Source of the DNA: Streptomyces tuirus
Lineage (GTDB): Bacteria > Actinomycetota > Actinomycetes > Streptomycetales > Streptomycetaceae
Assembly: GCF_014701095.1 (NCBI RefSeq)
Contig: NZ_AP023439.1
Span: 1-64,000 of the forward strand
DNA: 64,000 nt
Direction: 5' to 3'
In this document: one piece after another, positions 26,711 through 35,732 of the stretch
How positions within the stretch are numbered: position 1 is the stretch's first letter
How the letters are laid out: the number at the start of each line of letters is the position of its first letter
The notes under the pieces: model-generated
The model's input: the letters and a program-made list of their open reading frames with translations, nothing else
What the model was told of the DNA's origin: nothing
The model's database searches: none
Program-made: the position numbers and the translations under genes

Positions 26711-27621
26711 CCACGCACCCCGCGAGCAGCCCTGCGGTATCAGCCAGCACCATGTGGCCCACCCCGCCCGGCGCGCTGCGTGCGAGGCCGCTGCCCCGCG
26801 AAGCCACCGCCTCCTACCTCACCCGCCTCGCAGCCGCCTACCACCTGAGTGCCGCCCAGCTCCTGGACGGCCTGCACATCACCGCCACCGGCACCACGGC
26901 GGGCCCGCCCACCAACGAAATCCACCTCAGCAACGAAGCCACCCGCCGCCTGTCCGGCTTCACCCGCATCCCGTCCGCACATCTGGCCCGCGCACTGGCC
27001 CGCCAGCCCCCGCCCGCCGCCATCGGCACCGCCCGCGCCGCCATCGCCCGCTGGCAGCCCGCCCATCCCGCGGTGCAGCCGCTGCCTGCGTGCACCGCCT
27101 GCACCGCCCACCGCAGCCCGTACAAAGCCATCCCCGCGTGGATCCACCCGGCACCGGACCTGCCCCGGGCCCTCATCTGCACCCGCCACCAGCAAGCCTC
27201 AAGCGACCCCAGACAGCGCACCCCCCTCGATATCCGCTCCCTGCCCGAACTCGCCCATGCCCGCCTCACCGCCCGCCGCCCGCCCACGGCGGCCTCTCTC
27301 AGCTGGGCATCAACGATCACCACGCGCTGGTACGACCACCACCAGCACCTCCACAGCCGCTGGCACACCCGCCTACGCCAACTCACCACCGCCAACCCCC
27401 ACCTCGCCCCAGGCCCGGCCTCCCCCACACTGACCTGCCGGAACCTGATCACCTACCCCGAGACCCTCACCCTCGCCACCACCCTCGACCGCCTGCCCCC
27501 ACGCCCCCTGGCACGCACCCAGCAGACCGCCTTCCTCCACGACCTGGCCAGCCGCCTACAACTGCCCCGCCTCGCACCCGCCGACCACGACCTGCTCTGG
27601 CAACGCCTGACCACCGGCTGA
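26707..27621 (+). CDS. tniQ: TniQ-like target-selection protein
   Basis: A 304-residue protein. The N-terminal LRARPLPREATASYLTRLAAAYHLSAAQLL (residues ~20-50) is the TniQ signature. A Cys/His zinc-binding motif follows (LPACTACTAHRSPYKAIPAW...LICTRHQ, ~120-165). The C-terminal half is helical. In Tn7-like elements TniQ/TnsD binds the target and activates TnsC. Codons are strongly C-ending and the coding strand is poor in G, unlike tnsA-tnsC, which hints at a different origin. GTG overlaps the tnsC stop. Confidence 0.75.
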   Translation: MTTHPASSPAVSASTMWPTPPGALRARPLPREATASYLTRLAAAYHLSAAQLLDGLHITATGTTAGPPTNEIHLSNEATRRLSGFTRIPSAHLARALARQPPPAAIGTARAAIARWQPAHPAVQPLPACTACTAHRSPYKAIPAWIHPAPDLPRALICTRHQQASSDPRQRTPLDIRSLPELAHARLTARRPPTAASLSWASTITTRWYDHHQHLHSRWHTRLRQLTTANPHLAPGPASPTLTCRNLITYPETLTLATTLDRLPPRPLARTQQTAFLHDLASRLQLPRLAPADHDLLWQRLTTG

Positions 27622-27886
27622 ACCACCACACACCCCTCGCCGCCCCAGCCCTCACACGACCGGCCAGCACCCGTACCTATAGACGCGCCAACCACACTGC
27701 GCAAAAACCGCTGCCCCACTCAGCTCACTGCGCAGCACCAAACAGCCAGCTCAGCCCACATATCCGCCGGGGCCGTACACGCGACTCCGCGTAAACCTCG
27801 CCCACGGAACAGATCTACCGCCCAGTACAGCTGAGCAATGCCAGGCCACAACCAAGATCAATAAACAAACAAGTCAGCTACGCCAC

Positions 27887-28420
27887 ATCTGCCACACCTA
27901 CACCGCCGCGGGCGTCCAGCTCGTCCTCATCGACGAAATCCACCGCCTCAACCCCCGCACCACCACCGGCGCCCAAACCGCCGACCTCATCAAAGACCTC
28001 ACCGAGCGCCTAGCCGCCACCTTCGTCTACGCAGGCATCAACGTCACCGACACCCCCCTGTTCAGCGGCACCCGCGGCGCCCAACTCGCCGGCCGCGCCA
28101 CTCTCATCACCTGCGGCCCCCTCCCCGCCCGCCACGGCACCCGCCAGCCCTTCCGCGACGTCATCACCGACATCGAAAGCGCCCTCGACCTCCAGCAGCA
28201 CAAATCCGGAACCCTCCCGGCCCACGCCGCCTACCTCCACCAACGCACCGCCGGCCCCATCGGATCCCTCACCCGACTCATCCGCCAAGCGGCCATCACC
28301 GCCATCACCGCCATCACCGCCATCACCGACGGCACCGAACGCATCACCAAAACCACCCTCGACGCCGTACAACTCGACCACCTCGCCGAACAACACAGAC
28401 GCCCCACCCGCAACCGCTAA
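27887..28420 (+). pseudogene. C-terminal half of a second TnsC-like ATPase
   Basis: Reads ICHTYTAAGVQLVLIDEIHRLNPRTTTGAQTADLIKDLTERLAATFVYAGINV and continues to a TAA at 28418, closely matching TnsC residues ~165-340. The Walker A half is absent and no start is evident. An ATCACCGCC unit is repeated (encoding AITAITAIT) at about 28293-28325. Third positions are mostly C where tnsC has G, so it is a diverged homologue rather than a recent copy. Probably the relic of another Tn7-like insertion. Confidence 0.75.
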
Positions 28421-28640
28421 CCCCACCCACCGAACAACCAAAACAACGCTGACCAGCAAAAACACCAACCGAGTCTTTACACGCTAGAACTGCCTACAAC
28501 CCACCCCAGCCTCACTCCACACACACCACATAACCCCAGCTCAAACCCCCACCCACCCCGCCCCAACCACCCACCCGACTTCTCAGCGAACCCACAACAC
28601 CCCAGGCCAACAAACACTCGGCCCACCAACAAACCCCCCT
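28421..28640. other. A/C-rich gene-free stretch
   Basis: The plus strand is strongly A/C-rich with little G or T. It continues the skew of the tniQ gene and tnsC remnant and returns to normal composition near 28640. No gene, clear hairpin or terminal repeat is visible, though a transposon end could lie here. Confidence 0.5.
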
Positions 28641-29059
28641 CCGAGCGTTACGTCCTCACTGCCGAACCTGCCGGCGCTGATGACGAGGTCGTCCAGGTCC
28701 GGCAGGGTGTCACCGCTCTGGATCGCCTCGATGAGCTGGTCGTAGAGCGGGTCGGCGGGGGATGCCTCGGCATCGGCCAAGCGCGGCTGCAGAACGAGAG
28801 CGCCAGCGAGGGGGCTCGACTGGAACATCCGCAGCTCGGCCCTGTCCCCGCTGGGCAGCGTCTTGGGGAACTTGGCGCGTATATGTTTGGCCGCCTCGGG
28901 GCCGAGGGCGGTGGCGGCGACGAGCTCGCCGAGCGGGTCGTCCTTGAACTGCTTGACGAGCGCGGTGCGAGCCTGGCCGGTAGGGGGCTGAATCGGCTGC
29001 AGGCGATCCAGGAGCCCGTACGGGTCGTCGGCGGGTGGCGGGCTGAAGATCTGTGCCAT
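28583..29059 (-). CDS. Hypothetical protein, C terminus possibly replaced
   Basis: A 158-residue ORF, MAQIFSPPPADDPYGLLDRLQPIQPPTGQARTALVKQFKDDPLGELVAATALGPEAAKHIRAKFPK, helical and unrecognised. The last ~20 residues (after GRFGSEDV) lie in the A/C-rich stretch and look compositionally different, so the original C terminus may have been cut by the neighbouring mobile element. Confidence 0.45.
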   Translation of the reverse strand: MAQIFSPPPADDPYGLLDRLQPIQPPTGQARTALVKQFKDDPLGELVAATALGPEAAKHIRAKFPKTLPSGDRAELRMFQSSPLAGALVLQPRLADAEASPADPLYDQLIEAIQSGDTLPDLDDLVISAGRFGSEDVTLGGGFVGGPSVCWPGVLWVR

Positions 29060-29500
29060 CGAGGTCCTGCCAGCCGGCTCCGCAGCAAGGGCGGCGGGGG
29101 CGGCAGCGGGTACGGGAGTACGCGGCTGCGGCCCCAGGCCTGGATGGCAGGCAGGAGTCCGACAAGAACGACACGATGCCGGAGGCGGTCGGTCGTCTGT
29201 TCCCGCTCGAAGCACCGCGCACCCGTTCCGGATGCCGGTCTGGCAGCGGAAACGGCTTCACACGCCGGCCGTGACCGAGGCGTGGGAGAGCGTGCGGAAC
29301 TACCCGGGCGGGCAGTCGCATAACTATTGAAACCGCCAGAAAGGACCACCCGAACCTCTGTTCGGGATTTGCCCGGAAAAGTACCCCTGTTGTCTCGTCG
29401 CGACCTCGGCCGACCGCGTAAGGGCCGGGACCCCGGAGCCGGGTATACGGCGAGGCGCAGCGGCTGCCCACAGAGGGACCTGACACCGGACCGCTCGCGC
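29060..29500. other. Gene-poor stretch
   Basis: ORFs here are in conflict between strands and none has a recognisable domain or convincing start. I see nothing I can support. Confidence 0.35.
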
Positions 29501-29920
29501 CTCATCATCGAAGTCGACGGGGCGTCTCGGAGCGGCCGGTCGTGCGGGCTCCGGGGCGGCCTGGGGGCGGGAGCGGCAGCCGTCGGGGGCGCGGCCGACC
29601 TGGCGGGCCACGGTCTGAATCTCGCTGCTCGTGTAGGCAGTGCGCATGCCGGAGGGTGTCATGCCGCCGACCCGGGCGAGGAGTTCGAGCTTGTAGGGGC
29701 GGTCTCCGCGGAACTCCCGTCCGTAGGCAAGAAGGTGGCGGATCTCGCGGTCGCCTCGCGGGCGGCGCGGGCGTTGCCGAGGTCGGGCGGCGAATTCGAA
29801 GCCCTGCTTACCGAGCTCGATCCCGAGTTGTACGAACAGGCCGGAAAGGAGCACGGCCGGAGCAAGCCCCGCGTCGGTGCCCACTTCGCAGCCCACCACT
29901 CCAACCCACCAACCCCGGTC
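29500..29920 (-). pseudogene. Decayed small HTH protein gene
   Basis: The minus strand contains EIRHLLAYGREFRGDRPYKLELLARVGGMTPSGMRTAYTSSEIQTVARQVGR, which resembles a widespread small Streptomyces helix-turn-helix protein. The preceding NARAAREATA segment lies in another minus frame, so at least one frameshift separates the N-terminal part. No intact start. Confidence 0.4.
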
Positions 29921-30047
29921 ACCGACCTCTACCGACGGATCCGGGAACATCTTGATCCCGAAGTCGGCAGACACTGACCGGTCGCCTGTCATGGCAGGAG
30001 TCGCAAGCCGGGCAGCGTGAACGTCTGGAGCAGCACCGCGTCACGCA

Positions 30048-30503
30048 TCATGAGCGCGGGAGGCGCCATAGCTCAGTACGCGCACGAGCCTGGTCCGCGG
30101 GGATCTCACGGACCAGGTGGTAGAGGTCCTCGAAGTACTCCTGCCAGCGGTTCGGATCCGGCATGGCGTTCCCCGCCCGCTTGGCTCGCTCCGCCTCCAC
30201 CAGCGGCCGCATCCCTTCCCACACCGAGACCACCGACCCGCCCAGGTACCCGGAGACAGGCTCGATGTCCACCACACCGTGCGCAACCAGAGCGCCCAGG
30301 TTGTCGTAGAACCAGGCCAGCTCACGCACCAACTCCCGCTCGGCTTCCGGCACCCCGTCCAGCCCCGCCGACAGATCACACCCCGGCAGCCGCTCATGCA
30401 CGAACTGCCGAGCACCGGCCAGACGGACACTGCGATGCTCACGGAAGAGATCCACCAGCACCGGCAGCGTGTTGGCATGCTGCGCCAACCTCAACTGCCG
30501 CAA
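30048..30503 (-). CDS. DUF4760-like protein, N terminus probably frameshifted
   Basis: Residues LRLAQHANTLPVLVDLFREHRSVRLAGARQFVHERLP and DNLGALVAHGVVDIEPVSGYLGGSVVSVWEGMRPLVEAERA fit the DUF4760 pattern. Family members start with a membrane helix. Such a helix (GVGGVVGVAALIVSVVALGVSGW) is encoded just upstream at about 30510-30590 but in another frame, so the gene is probably broken near 30500. The listed start is a weak TTG. Confidence 0.5.
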   Translation of the reverse strand: MRQLRLAQHANTLPVLVDLFREHRSVRLAGARQFVHERLPGCDLSAGLDGVPEAERELVRELAWFYDNLGALVAHGVVDIEPVSGYLGGSVVSVWEGMRPLVEAERAKRAGNAMPDPNRWQEYFEDLYHLVREIPADQARARTELWRLPRS

Positions 30504-30615
30504 ACGACGCCCACCCGGACACCCCCAGCGCCACCACCGACACTATCAACGCCGCAACACCCACCACGCCCCCAACACCGGCCGGCACACGTTCTCGCCT
30601 TCGCCCAGCAGGTTC

Positions 30616-30828
30616 TCAGGCTCGGGCCAGACGGTCAGGCGGAAGAGCAAATCGATTGGCAGGGTTGCGGTAGGGGTAGCAGCCGCCACTGATGCCGGTG
30701 TCATCGGGGCTGGTAGTCCAGCGTGCGGGGCCGGGCTGGCCCTGCCCCGCCTCGAGCAGAGCGGGCATCGGTGCGACTCGTCCTACCATCGTTCGGGCGG
30801 CCAGCGCGGCGGTCCGGATGTCCGTCAT
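30616..30828 (-). CDS. Small hypothetical protein
   Basis: A 70-residue ORF whose ATG overlaps the stop of the upstream gene by ATGA (30825-30828), which argues for translational coupling. Basic C terminus, no recognised domain. Confidence 0.4.
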   Translation of the reverse strand: MTDIRTAALAARTMVGRVAPMPALLEAGQGQPGPARWTTSPDDTGISGGCYPYRNPANRFALPPDRLARA

Positions 30829-32129
30829 GTCTGCTCACCCGCCTGTGCTGCGGCCTCCTGTTTTTCCCGCTTCCGGCGTTCACGACGGTTGAAGAAGTAG
30901 AAGATCGGCAGGACGAAGGGCTTCAGAAGTGCAAAGGCAATGCCCGAGGCACGCTCCTTGGCTGTCTCTCGCCTCCATGCCTTCAGATCCTCGTCGAGGG
31001 CAGGGGAGTCCTTGATGAGAGCCTTTCGGGCGGCCCGTGACTGCCGTTCGACGAGCTGGCGATTCAGCGCGGCCACGAGTTGCGTGTTGTGACGTTCGCG
31101 AGCAGCCTTGTGGAAGCGGCGCACGGTCGCAGGAGGTGCGTGGTCTGCGAGCGCGAAAAGCAGGTTTCCGGTCCAGTCGCTGCTGTGGATCTTGCCGGAG
31201 GAGACCATACCTGCGGAACGGTAGAGCTCCAGAGGGTCTGCGAAGCGCGCAATCGCGGTCATCATGCGCTGCTGGTCAAACATCCGCCGGGAGGTGTTGA
31301 ACTGGTACCAGATTGCTCGCGCTGTGGTGAGTGGTTCGGTCTGGCTCAGGTGCTCGATCGCTGCTTCTGCCGTCTGGTCCTCGTCCTGGTCCCGCCACTG
31401 AGCCACCTGTTCGACGAAGCGTTCTGCGATCACGTTCAACACTGCAGCCTGCGGAGGTGCCTGCTCCCAGCGGGCAAGCTCCGCTGCGGTTTCGGCTGCT
31501 GCCCGCGACATCATGGCCGCCTCGCTGCTCTGCAGGCGCAGGAGCGCTTCGGCCTGTGCAACCTGATCCTGGAGTTCATCGATACGTCGCTGTGCGGCAT
31601 CACGCTGCGCCTGGAGGACGGCGATCTGTTCCTCGGTCCGGGAGGACAGATCCTTCAGCTCCTCCTCGGCCTGGCGGCGCAACTGGCGCTCGGCCTCCAA
31701 CTCACCATTGAGGGCGGTCAGTTGCTCAGCCGTGCGCTGGCGCTCCTGCTCGATCGCTTCGGCCGCGTCGGCAAGTTTGTGTTCCCGCACTTTTAGCGCG
31801 GCTCCGCTCGCGCGGGCTGCTTCGTACATCAGCCTGCGCGTCAAAGACACTTCCCGCGGTTCGACCTGGGTGCCCTCTTCTTCGGCCAGGACCTGATGAA
31901 ACCGCGCCGCCAACGCATGGCGGGGGACCTCGCGCCCGTTGAGGAACTTCGACAGGCGCGTCTTGTCCACACTCATGCCGTCGCTGCTCAGCCGCTCCGC
32001 CACCTCGTACGAGGGCAGTCCCATTCGGGCGTGCAGCTCGCGCAGGCGTTGTGCGCATCGCTGCACCTCGACGGGAAGGTTCTCATCGAGCTCGGCAAGT
32101 CCACGCCGCTGCGGGAGCCTCTCCCCCAC
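30825..32129 (-). CDS. HTH protein with long coiled coil
   Basis: A 434-residue protein; GTG at 32129 chosen for AGGGGAG eight bases upstream. Residues ~12-65 form a helix-turn-helix (RLRELHARMGLPSYEVAERLSSDGMSVDKTRLSKFLNGREVP). Residues ~95-210 are a long coiled coil rich in Glu, Gln and Arg. The C terminus has a hydrophobic segment (SGIAFALLKPFVLPIFYFF) and a very basic tail (NRRERRKREKQ), suggesting membrane association. Function unknown; similar proteins occur widely in Streptomyces accessory regions. Confidence 0.65.
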   Translation of the reverse strand: MGERLPQRRGLAELDENLPVEVQRCAQRLRELHARMGLPSYEVAERLSSDGMSVDKTRLSKFLNGREVPRHALAARFHQVLAEEEGTQVEPREVSLTRRLMYEAARASGAALKVREHKLADAAEAIEQERQRTAEQLTALNGELEAERQLRRQAEEELKDLSSRTEEQIAVLQAQRDAAQRRIDELQDQVAQAEALLRLQSSEAAMMSRAAAETAAELARWEQAPPQAAVLNVIAERFVEQVAQWRDQDEDQTAEAAIEHLSQTEPLTTARAIWYQFNTSRRMFDQQRMMTAIARFADPLELYRSAGMVSSGKIHSSDWTGNLLFALADHAPPATVRRFHKAARERHNTQLVAALNRQLVERQSRAARKALIKDSPALDEDLKAWRRETAKERASGIAFALLKPFVLPIFYFFNRRERRKREKQEAAAQAGEQT

Positions 32130-32265
32130 GACCGTCACTCCCCTCGTGTTGCAGCCCAGGAAACGTGCGCCGGCCTGCGGAAATGTGCAAATGCGACCTG
32201 CCGCAACCATGCGTGCCACCGGTGTGATCGGACCATATCCAACCGGCACAACCCATGGAGCGGAA

Positions 32266-32382
32266 ATGACCCCTCAGCCCCTTCACCACCGCCACCGGAC
32301 CGTCCACGAACAGCAGTTGCGCACCTCGCTGCGGCCTCCGCACGCGAACGGCACCCGCGATCAGACGGAGCCTGCCAAGTGA
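32266..32382 (+). CDS. Very small hypothetical protein
   Basis: A 38-residue ORF (MTPQPLHHRHRTVHEQQLRTSLR) with GGAGCGGAA before its ATG and a stop overlapping the next start by GTGA. The coupling is the main reason to call it. Confidence 0.35.
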   Translation: MTPQPLHHRHRTVHEQQLRTSLRPPHANGTRDQTEPAK

Positions 32383-32585
32383 GCATCCATGCTCTCGTGC
32401 TCCTCATGATCGCCCTGGCCATAGGCATGCTCTTCGCCTTGCTCGCGGGAAGCATCGCGTTCGGCGTCGCACGCTGGGGAGGCGCCCCCGTCCCGGAATC
32501 GATCAACCGCGGGAGCTTCGTGGCCTTCAGCATTATGACGCTGTTCGTCGCCCTCCTGGGAGCCCTCCTGCCCCTGCTCGCGTGA
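32379..32585 (+). CDS. Small two-helix membrane protein
   Basis: A 68-residue protein from a GTG start. Two hydrophobic helices (IHALVLLMIALAIGMLFALLAGSIAFGVA and FVAFSIMTLFVALLGALLPLLA) flank a short loop. Small proteins of this pattern are common on Streptomyces plasmids and islands. A strong terminator hairpin follows. Confidence 0.6.
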   Translation: MSIHALVLLMIALAIGMLFALLAGSIAFGVARWGGAPVPESINRGSFVAFSIMTLFVALLGALLPLLA

Positions 32586-32638
32586 CCGGTACCCGGACAC
32601 ACGCAGGGCCTCGGCTGCAACCCCTCGAAATACACACG

Positions 32639-32670
32639 GGCGGGCTGCACAGTCCTTTGTGCAGCCCGCC
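32639..32670 (+). terminator. Intrinsic hairpin terminator
   Basis: Arms GGCGGGCTGCACA and TGTGCAGCCCGCC (13 base pairs, 6-base loop), 54 bases after the stop of the small membrane gene. Confidence 0.75.
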
Positions 32671-32780
32671 GCTCAGCCGGATGCGATGACCGTCGTCATG
32701 GCAGTGAGCTACCCGTACACGTACCACTTCCTGACCGCCGTCAGGACCCTGCATGCATGCGGAGGTGGCGTCGGCCCCAG

Positions 32781-32981
32781 TTAGAAGGAGACGTCGATGT
32801 AGTCGATGTCGGTGAATTCGACTTCGAGGTGGTCGGCGCGGCGGCCTCGGTCTTTGAAGTACTCCTCTTGGAGCCCTTGGGCGATGACTTCGTTGGGTGG
32901 CTGGTCGCCGATACCGCGCTGTGCGTCGAAGAGGCGTCGGGCATAGTCGGCCGGGAGGTGGAACGATGCTGTCTTCAGGGC
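32781..32981 (-). pseudogene. tpg: C-terminal remnant of a third tpg
   Basis: The minus strand reads ALKTASFHLPADYARRLFDAQRGIGDQPPNEVIAQGLQEEYFKDRGRRADHLEVEFTDIDYIDVSF followed by TAA. It aligns with the last ~65 residues of both Tpg proteins in this window (ALPPRYAARLFEAQE...YFQDGGRR...VRFTDIEHLEFDL). The N-terminal two thirds are missing; the upstream sequence belongs to a different gene. Confidence 0.75.
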
Positions 32982-33407
32982 CGTTCTGGAAGCGTTTGAT
33001 CACCCGCTGGACGGGCCAGATGATCGAGCCGTCGGGCAAGCGGACAGCGATGTTCACCTCGCTGCGAGGTCTTCGTCGTCGGCCTCCCAGGTTCCGCCGA
33101 GACTGTGCCGGACTGTTTCACTGAGGTAGGCACCGAGAGCGAACAGGCGCGACCCCAGGTCCGTTGCGAGGAGGCCGTCGGCCACCGCGATCCCGTGGTC
33201 GCTGTGCTCGTTCATGAAGAGTTCGACGTCCCGCAGGCTTTCGGGTGGGAAGTCCGCCTGGTAGTCAGAGCTGTTGAGGGCGCGGGTGATCCGGTCAGCA
33301 CTGGTGAGCACGTCGTCAAGCAGGGAGGACGCGGCCGGGTCACCTGATCCTTGTGCTGCCGCATGTGAAGGTTGTTTCGCGGAGGAGTTCTGGGGTGATG
33401 TGAACAC
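32982..33407 (-). pseudogene. Small hypothetical gene split by a frame change
   Basis: The upstream ORF (33054-33407) ends GGTWEADDEDLAAR with a TGA overlapping a GTG. The next frame then gives VNIAVRLPDGSIIWPVQRVIKRFQNGPEDSIV. In related Streptomyces proteins the AYL.E.VR..LGG.W segment and the later RLPDG....P...V.KR..NGPEDS segment belong to one polypeptide, so one base is probably missing near 33057. The tail runs into the tpg remnant. Start uncertain: it overlaps the DUF6461 gene by 68 bases. Confidence 0.5.
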
Positions 33408-33948
33408 CGGTCAGGTGCTCGGCCAGCGCGAATGCGGCTGCTTCGGAAAGGTTCTCTTCGGTGTCGGAGGTCTCCGCCCAGAACTGAAAGCCGATGCGGT
33501 GCATGACCTCCAGCAGTTCATCGGGGGTCGTTCCCCATCGGTGGTCAGGGACTCCGGGCTCGAAGGACAGGCGCTTTGTCCCGTTCTCGGCCCAGAGAAA
33601 CGAGTCGACGCCGTTGATGTTGACGAAGTGCGAGATCCAGCTGGTGCCGGCGGAGGCCAGCAAAACCTTCTCTTCCGTGACGCCGAGGTAGCCGTTGGGC
33701 TCGATCAGCAGCGTCCAGTCCCGGATGGCCGTCATGGCGATCAGCTGCTGGGTGTCGTCGGAGTCCAGCAGAGCAAAGGCGGCCTCGACTATTTCCTCCG
33801 CCCCCGTTCGCGCAGGTTCTTCACGTCCCTGGAGGCGGCGAAGAACCTCCGCAGGCGGCAGGCCGTGCACCAAGGTGAAGCAATACGCCTCCGCAAGCTC
33901 GGGGAAGCATTCCTCGAACCACGTGTAGTCGGCAGCAGTCGCAGTCAT
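33340..33948 (-). CDS. DUF6461 domain-containing protein
   Basis: A 202-residue protein starting MTATAADYTWFEECFPELAEAYCFTLVHGLPPAEVLRRL, the typical DUF6461 opening. The central IAMTAIRDWTLLIEPNGYLGVTEEKVLLASAGTSWISHFVNINGVDSFLWAENG also fits. Intact. The family is often found among immunity-like genes, but its function is not established. Confidence 0.75.
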   Translation of the reverse strand: MTATAADYTWFEECFPELAEAYCFTLVHGLPPAEVLRRLQGREEPARTGAEEIVEAAFALLDSDDTQQLIAMTAIRDWTLLIEPNGYLGVTEEKVLLASAGTSWISHFVNINGVDSFLWAENGTKRLSFEPGVPDHRWGTTPDELLEVMHRIGFQFWAETSDTEENLSEAAAFALAEHLTGVHITPELLRETTFTCGSTRIR

Positions 33949-34045
33949 GCACGAGATCCTCGCTGATGCCACTGACAACAGCGGCTTCTAACGACCTCGT
34001 GCATGGTTAGCCGTGGCACATCGTGGTCTGGGGTGCTGACGGGGT

Positions 34046-34640
34046 TCACGCCTGACGGCCGTGGGAGAGGGTGGCGGTCTGCTGGTGTGAGAGCAGTCCG
34101 GCGACCGCTTGGACGATGTCGCTCATGTGCTCGAGACGGCCGAGGTGGCGGGCGAGACCGCCAGTTCTTCAGGTGTGCGATGCCGTGCTCGACGCGGATG
34201 CGCCGTGAGGAGTGCGCCTTGCGCTGCTGCTCGTGCCGCTCCTCATACCAAGCAGGAGCGTTCTTCTTGAACTTTCGATGTGGCGGTGTCACCACCCGTC
34301 CGCCAGTCTGCGCACCTATGCCCTGATAGCCGGCATCCGCAAGGATCTCCAGGAACGGACCGTCGGCCAGGAGCTTGACCAGTCCGAGCTGCCGGGCCCG
34401 GGTGATGTCGGCGCAACTGCCCGGTTGGACCGGGCTGCAGAACAGCACTTGGCCCTCGGCGTCCGTGAGGACCATGGACTTCACGGCGTTTTGCTTGGTC
34501 TTGCCGGAGACGAACTTGTCCCGGTCCTTGCGGCCCGCGGCTGGGCGACGCACACGGATCTCCGTGCCGTCGATGATCCCGGTCCGACCGTCGGCGCCCA
34601 AATGCTCGAGGACCTCGATGAGGGTGCGCAGCCGCAGAGC
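34046..34640 (-). pseudogene. Truncated IS5-family transposase
   Basis: Reads RLRTLIEVLEHLGADGRTGIIDGTEIRVRRPAAGRKDRDKFVSGKTKQNAVKSMVLTDAEGQVLF...LADAGYQGIGAQTGGRVVTPPHRKFKK...RRIRVEHGIAHLKNWR, then shifts frame near 34162 to LARHLGRLEHMSDIVQAVAGLLSHQQTATLSHGRQA. The catalytic D (IIDGTE), D (LADAGYQG) and E (RVEHGIAH) are visible. The N-terminal part is gone, joined at about 34640 to an unrelated gene. Confidence 0.75.
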
Positions 34641-35074
34641 GGGAAGCCGCGGATGCTCTCCACGACAGCCAGTGAGGACCCGCGGGCAAGATCCGCAGCG
34701 AAGTCGAGGGTCCTCTCGTCCGGAACGTACGCCAGAACGGGCCCCGTGCCCCGACCAACACGGTGGCGCGAGGCCCGCGGTGTGGTGACAGCGTGTTCCG
34801 CCGCGAAGCGTCGCAAGGACGGAAGCTGCTGTTCTACGCCGAAGGCGTTGAGTACGAGCACGCCGATGGCGCCCTGCTCAGCGCATTCTTGCCGAACCCA
34901 TTCCACGGCCAGATCGGCTGCGATCACCCAGTCACGCTCAGGGTCGTCATCGGGCACCCCCGCTGCCCGCAGGATGCTGCTCGTGCTCGACACGTTCGCG
35001 GTCCTCTCTCCCTCGAAACGGCCACGCAGGGACGCGCGGCAATACCCGTTCACGCTATCCACAGCCTCCGACAA
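34641..35074 (-). pseudogene. Hypothetical gene cut by the IS remnant
   Basis: TTG start with AGGGGGA upstream. Encodes ~145 residues (MSEAVDSVNGYCRASLRGRFEGERTANVSSTSS, then LILAVVES-like ending SSLAVVESIRGFPL). The frame then enters the transposase sequence. The intact family member in other Streptomyces is longer, so the 3' end is lost. Confidence 0.5.
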
Positions 35075-35432
35075 CTGATCCCCCTGCGCGTGCGGGGACT
35101 GAACGCTGATGGGCCCATGGCCGCCGCCCCGTCAAGCCCAGCGCAGCCGCGCTCGCCGAAGTCACCGGCCTGCTCGCCTTCAGAGACGGCCCCTGACGAC
35201 CGCCCAACGGCACGAAGCCCCGGGGCAAGGCCATGACGCTGCCCCGGGGGTCGTCCCGCTTCAGCAGTCAGAACAGGGAGCCGACCTCTGGCTCCGGCTC
35301 CCCGAAGGGCAACGCCAGCTGGTGCAGGCGAAGGCCGCCTCAGCGTCCGGAGAATACCCAGGTGAGCGACCCAGTTCGAGATGCCGTTCGGCGCCGGAGC
35401 TACAGATCAAGCTGAGCAGCCATGCGGCGTCC
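35075..35432. other. Intergenic stretch without a supported gene
   Basis: ORFs on both strands are short and have poor codon use. Nothing recognised. Confidence 0.35.
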
Positions 35433-35636
35433 TCACGGGGACTGGCGCTGCGAGCGCCGCGACGCGCGGAAAGTGACACCAAGGACTCCGCCTGCACCAC
35501 CGCCGAGCACCAGGCCCATCGCCATGTTGTCGAAAACAGCCAGTCCGAGCACGAGCCCGACTGGAATGCCGATCAGCATGCCTACAACAAGCCCTGCGCT
35601 GATGGATGGCACTCGGGCTTCCTCGTCGTTCGTCAC
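35433..35636 (-). CDS. Small glycine-rich membrane protein
   Basis: A 67-residue protein from GTG 35636 (an upstream TTG at 35687 is possible). Two hydrophobic glycine-zipper-like segments (ISAGLVVGMLIGIPVGLVLGLAVF and MAMGLVLGGGAGGVLGVTF) end in a basic tail. Resembles the 84-residue protein at 55872 in layout. Confidence 0.5.
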   Translation of the reverse strand: MTNDEEARVPSISAGLVVGMLIGIPVGLVLGLAVFDNMAMGLVLGGGAGGVLGVTFRASRRSQRQSP

Positions 35637-35732
35637 ACGATCATGGTGCCGAACGAGCCCTCCGGGGACGAGCTTCAATACGGCCAACCTTCAAGGTCGG
35701 CCGTACCTTAAAGAACAAGGTTAGACCATGTC

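Larger units (their letters stand above)
20754..28420 (+). mobile_element. Tn7-like transposition module
   Basis: Five genes (tnsA-like, two tnsB-like, tnsC, tniQ) each overlap the next by GTGA, followed by a remnant of a second tnsC. The element ends could not be located by eye: I found no clear set of repeated TnsB-binding sites or terminal inverted repeats on either side, so the stated limits are those of the coding core and the remnant, not of a proven transposon. The extra TniQ-like gene at 17254 could belong to it. Confidence 0.65.

Noticed and set aside
20754..27621. CRISPR-associated transposon
   Set aside because: No Cas12k or Cascade gene lies near the Tn7-like module, and the CRISPR remnant is 35 kb away and degenerate.
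27887..28640. Strand-specific deamination as the cause of the A/C skew
   Set aside because: Comparison with tnsC shows mainly third-position G to C changes, not the G-to-A and T-to-C pattern deamination of the other strand would leave.
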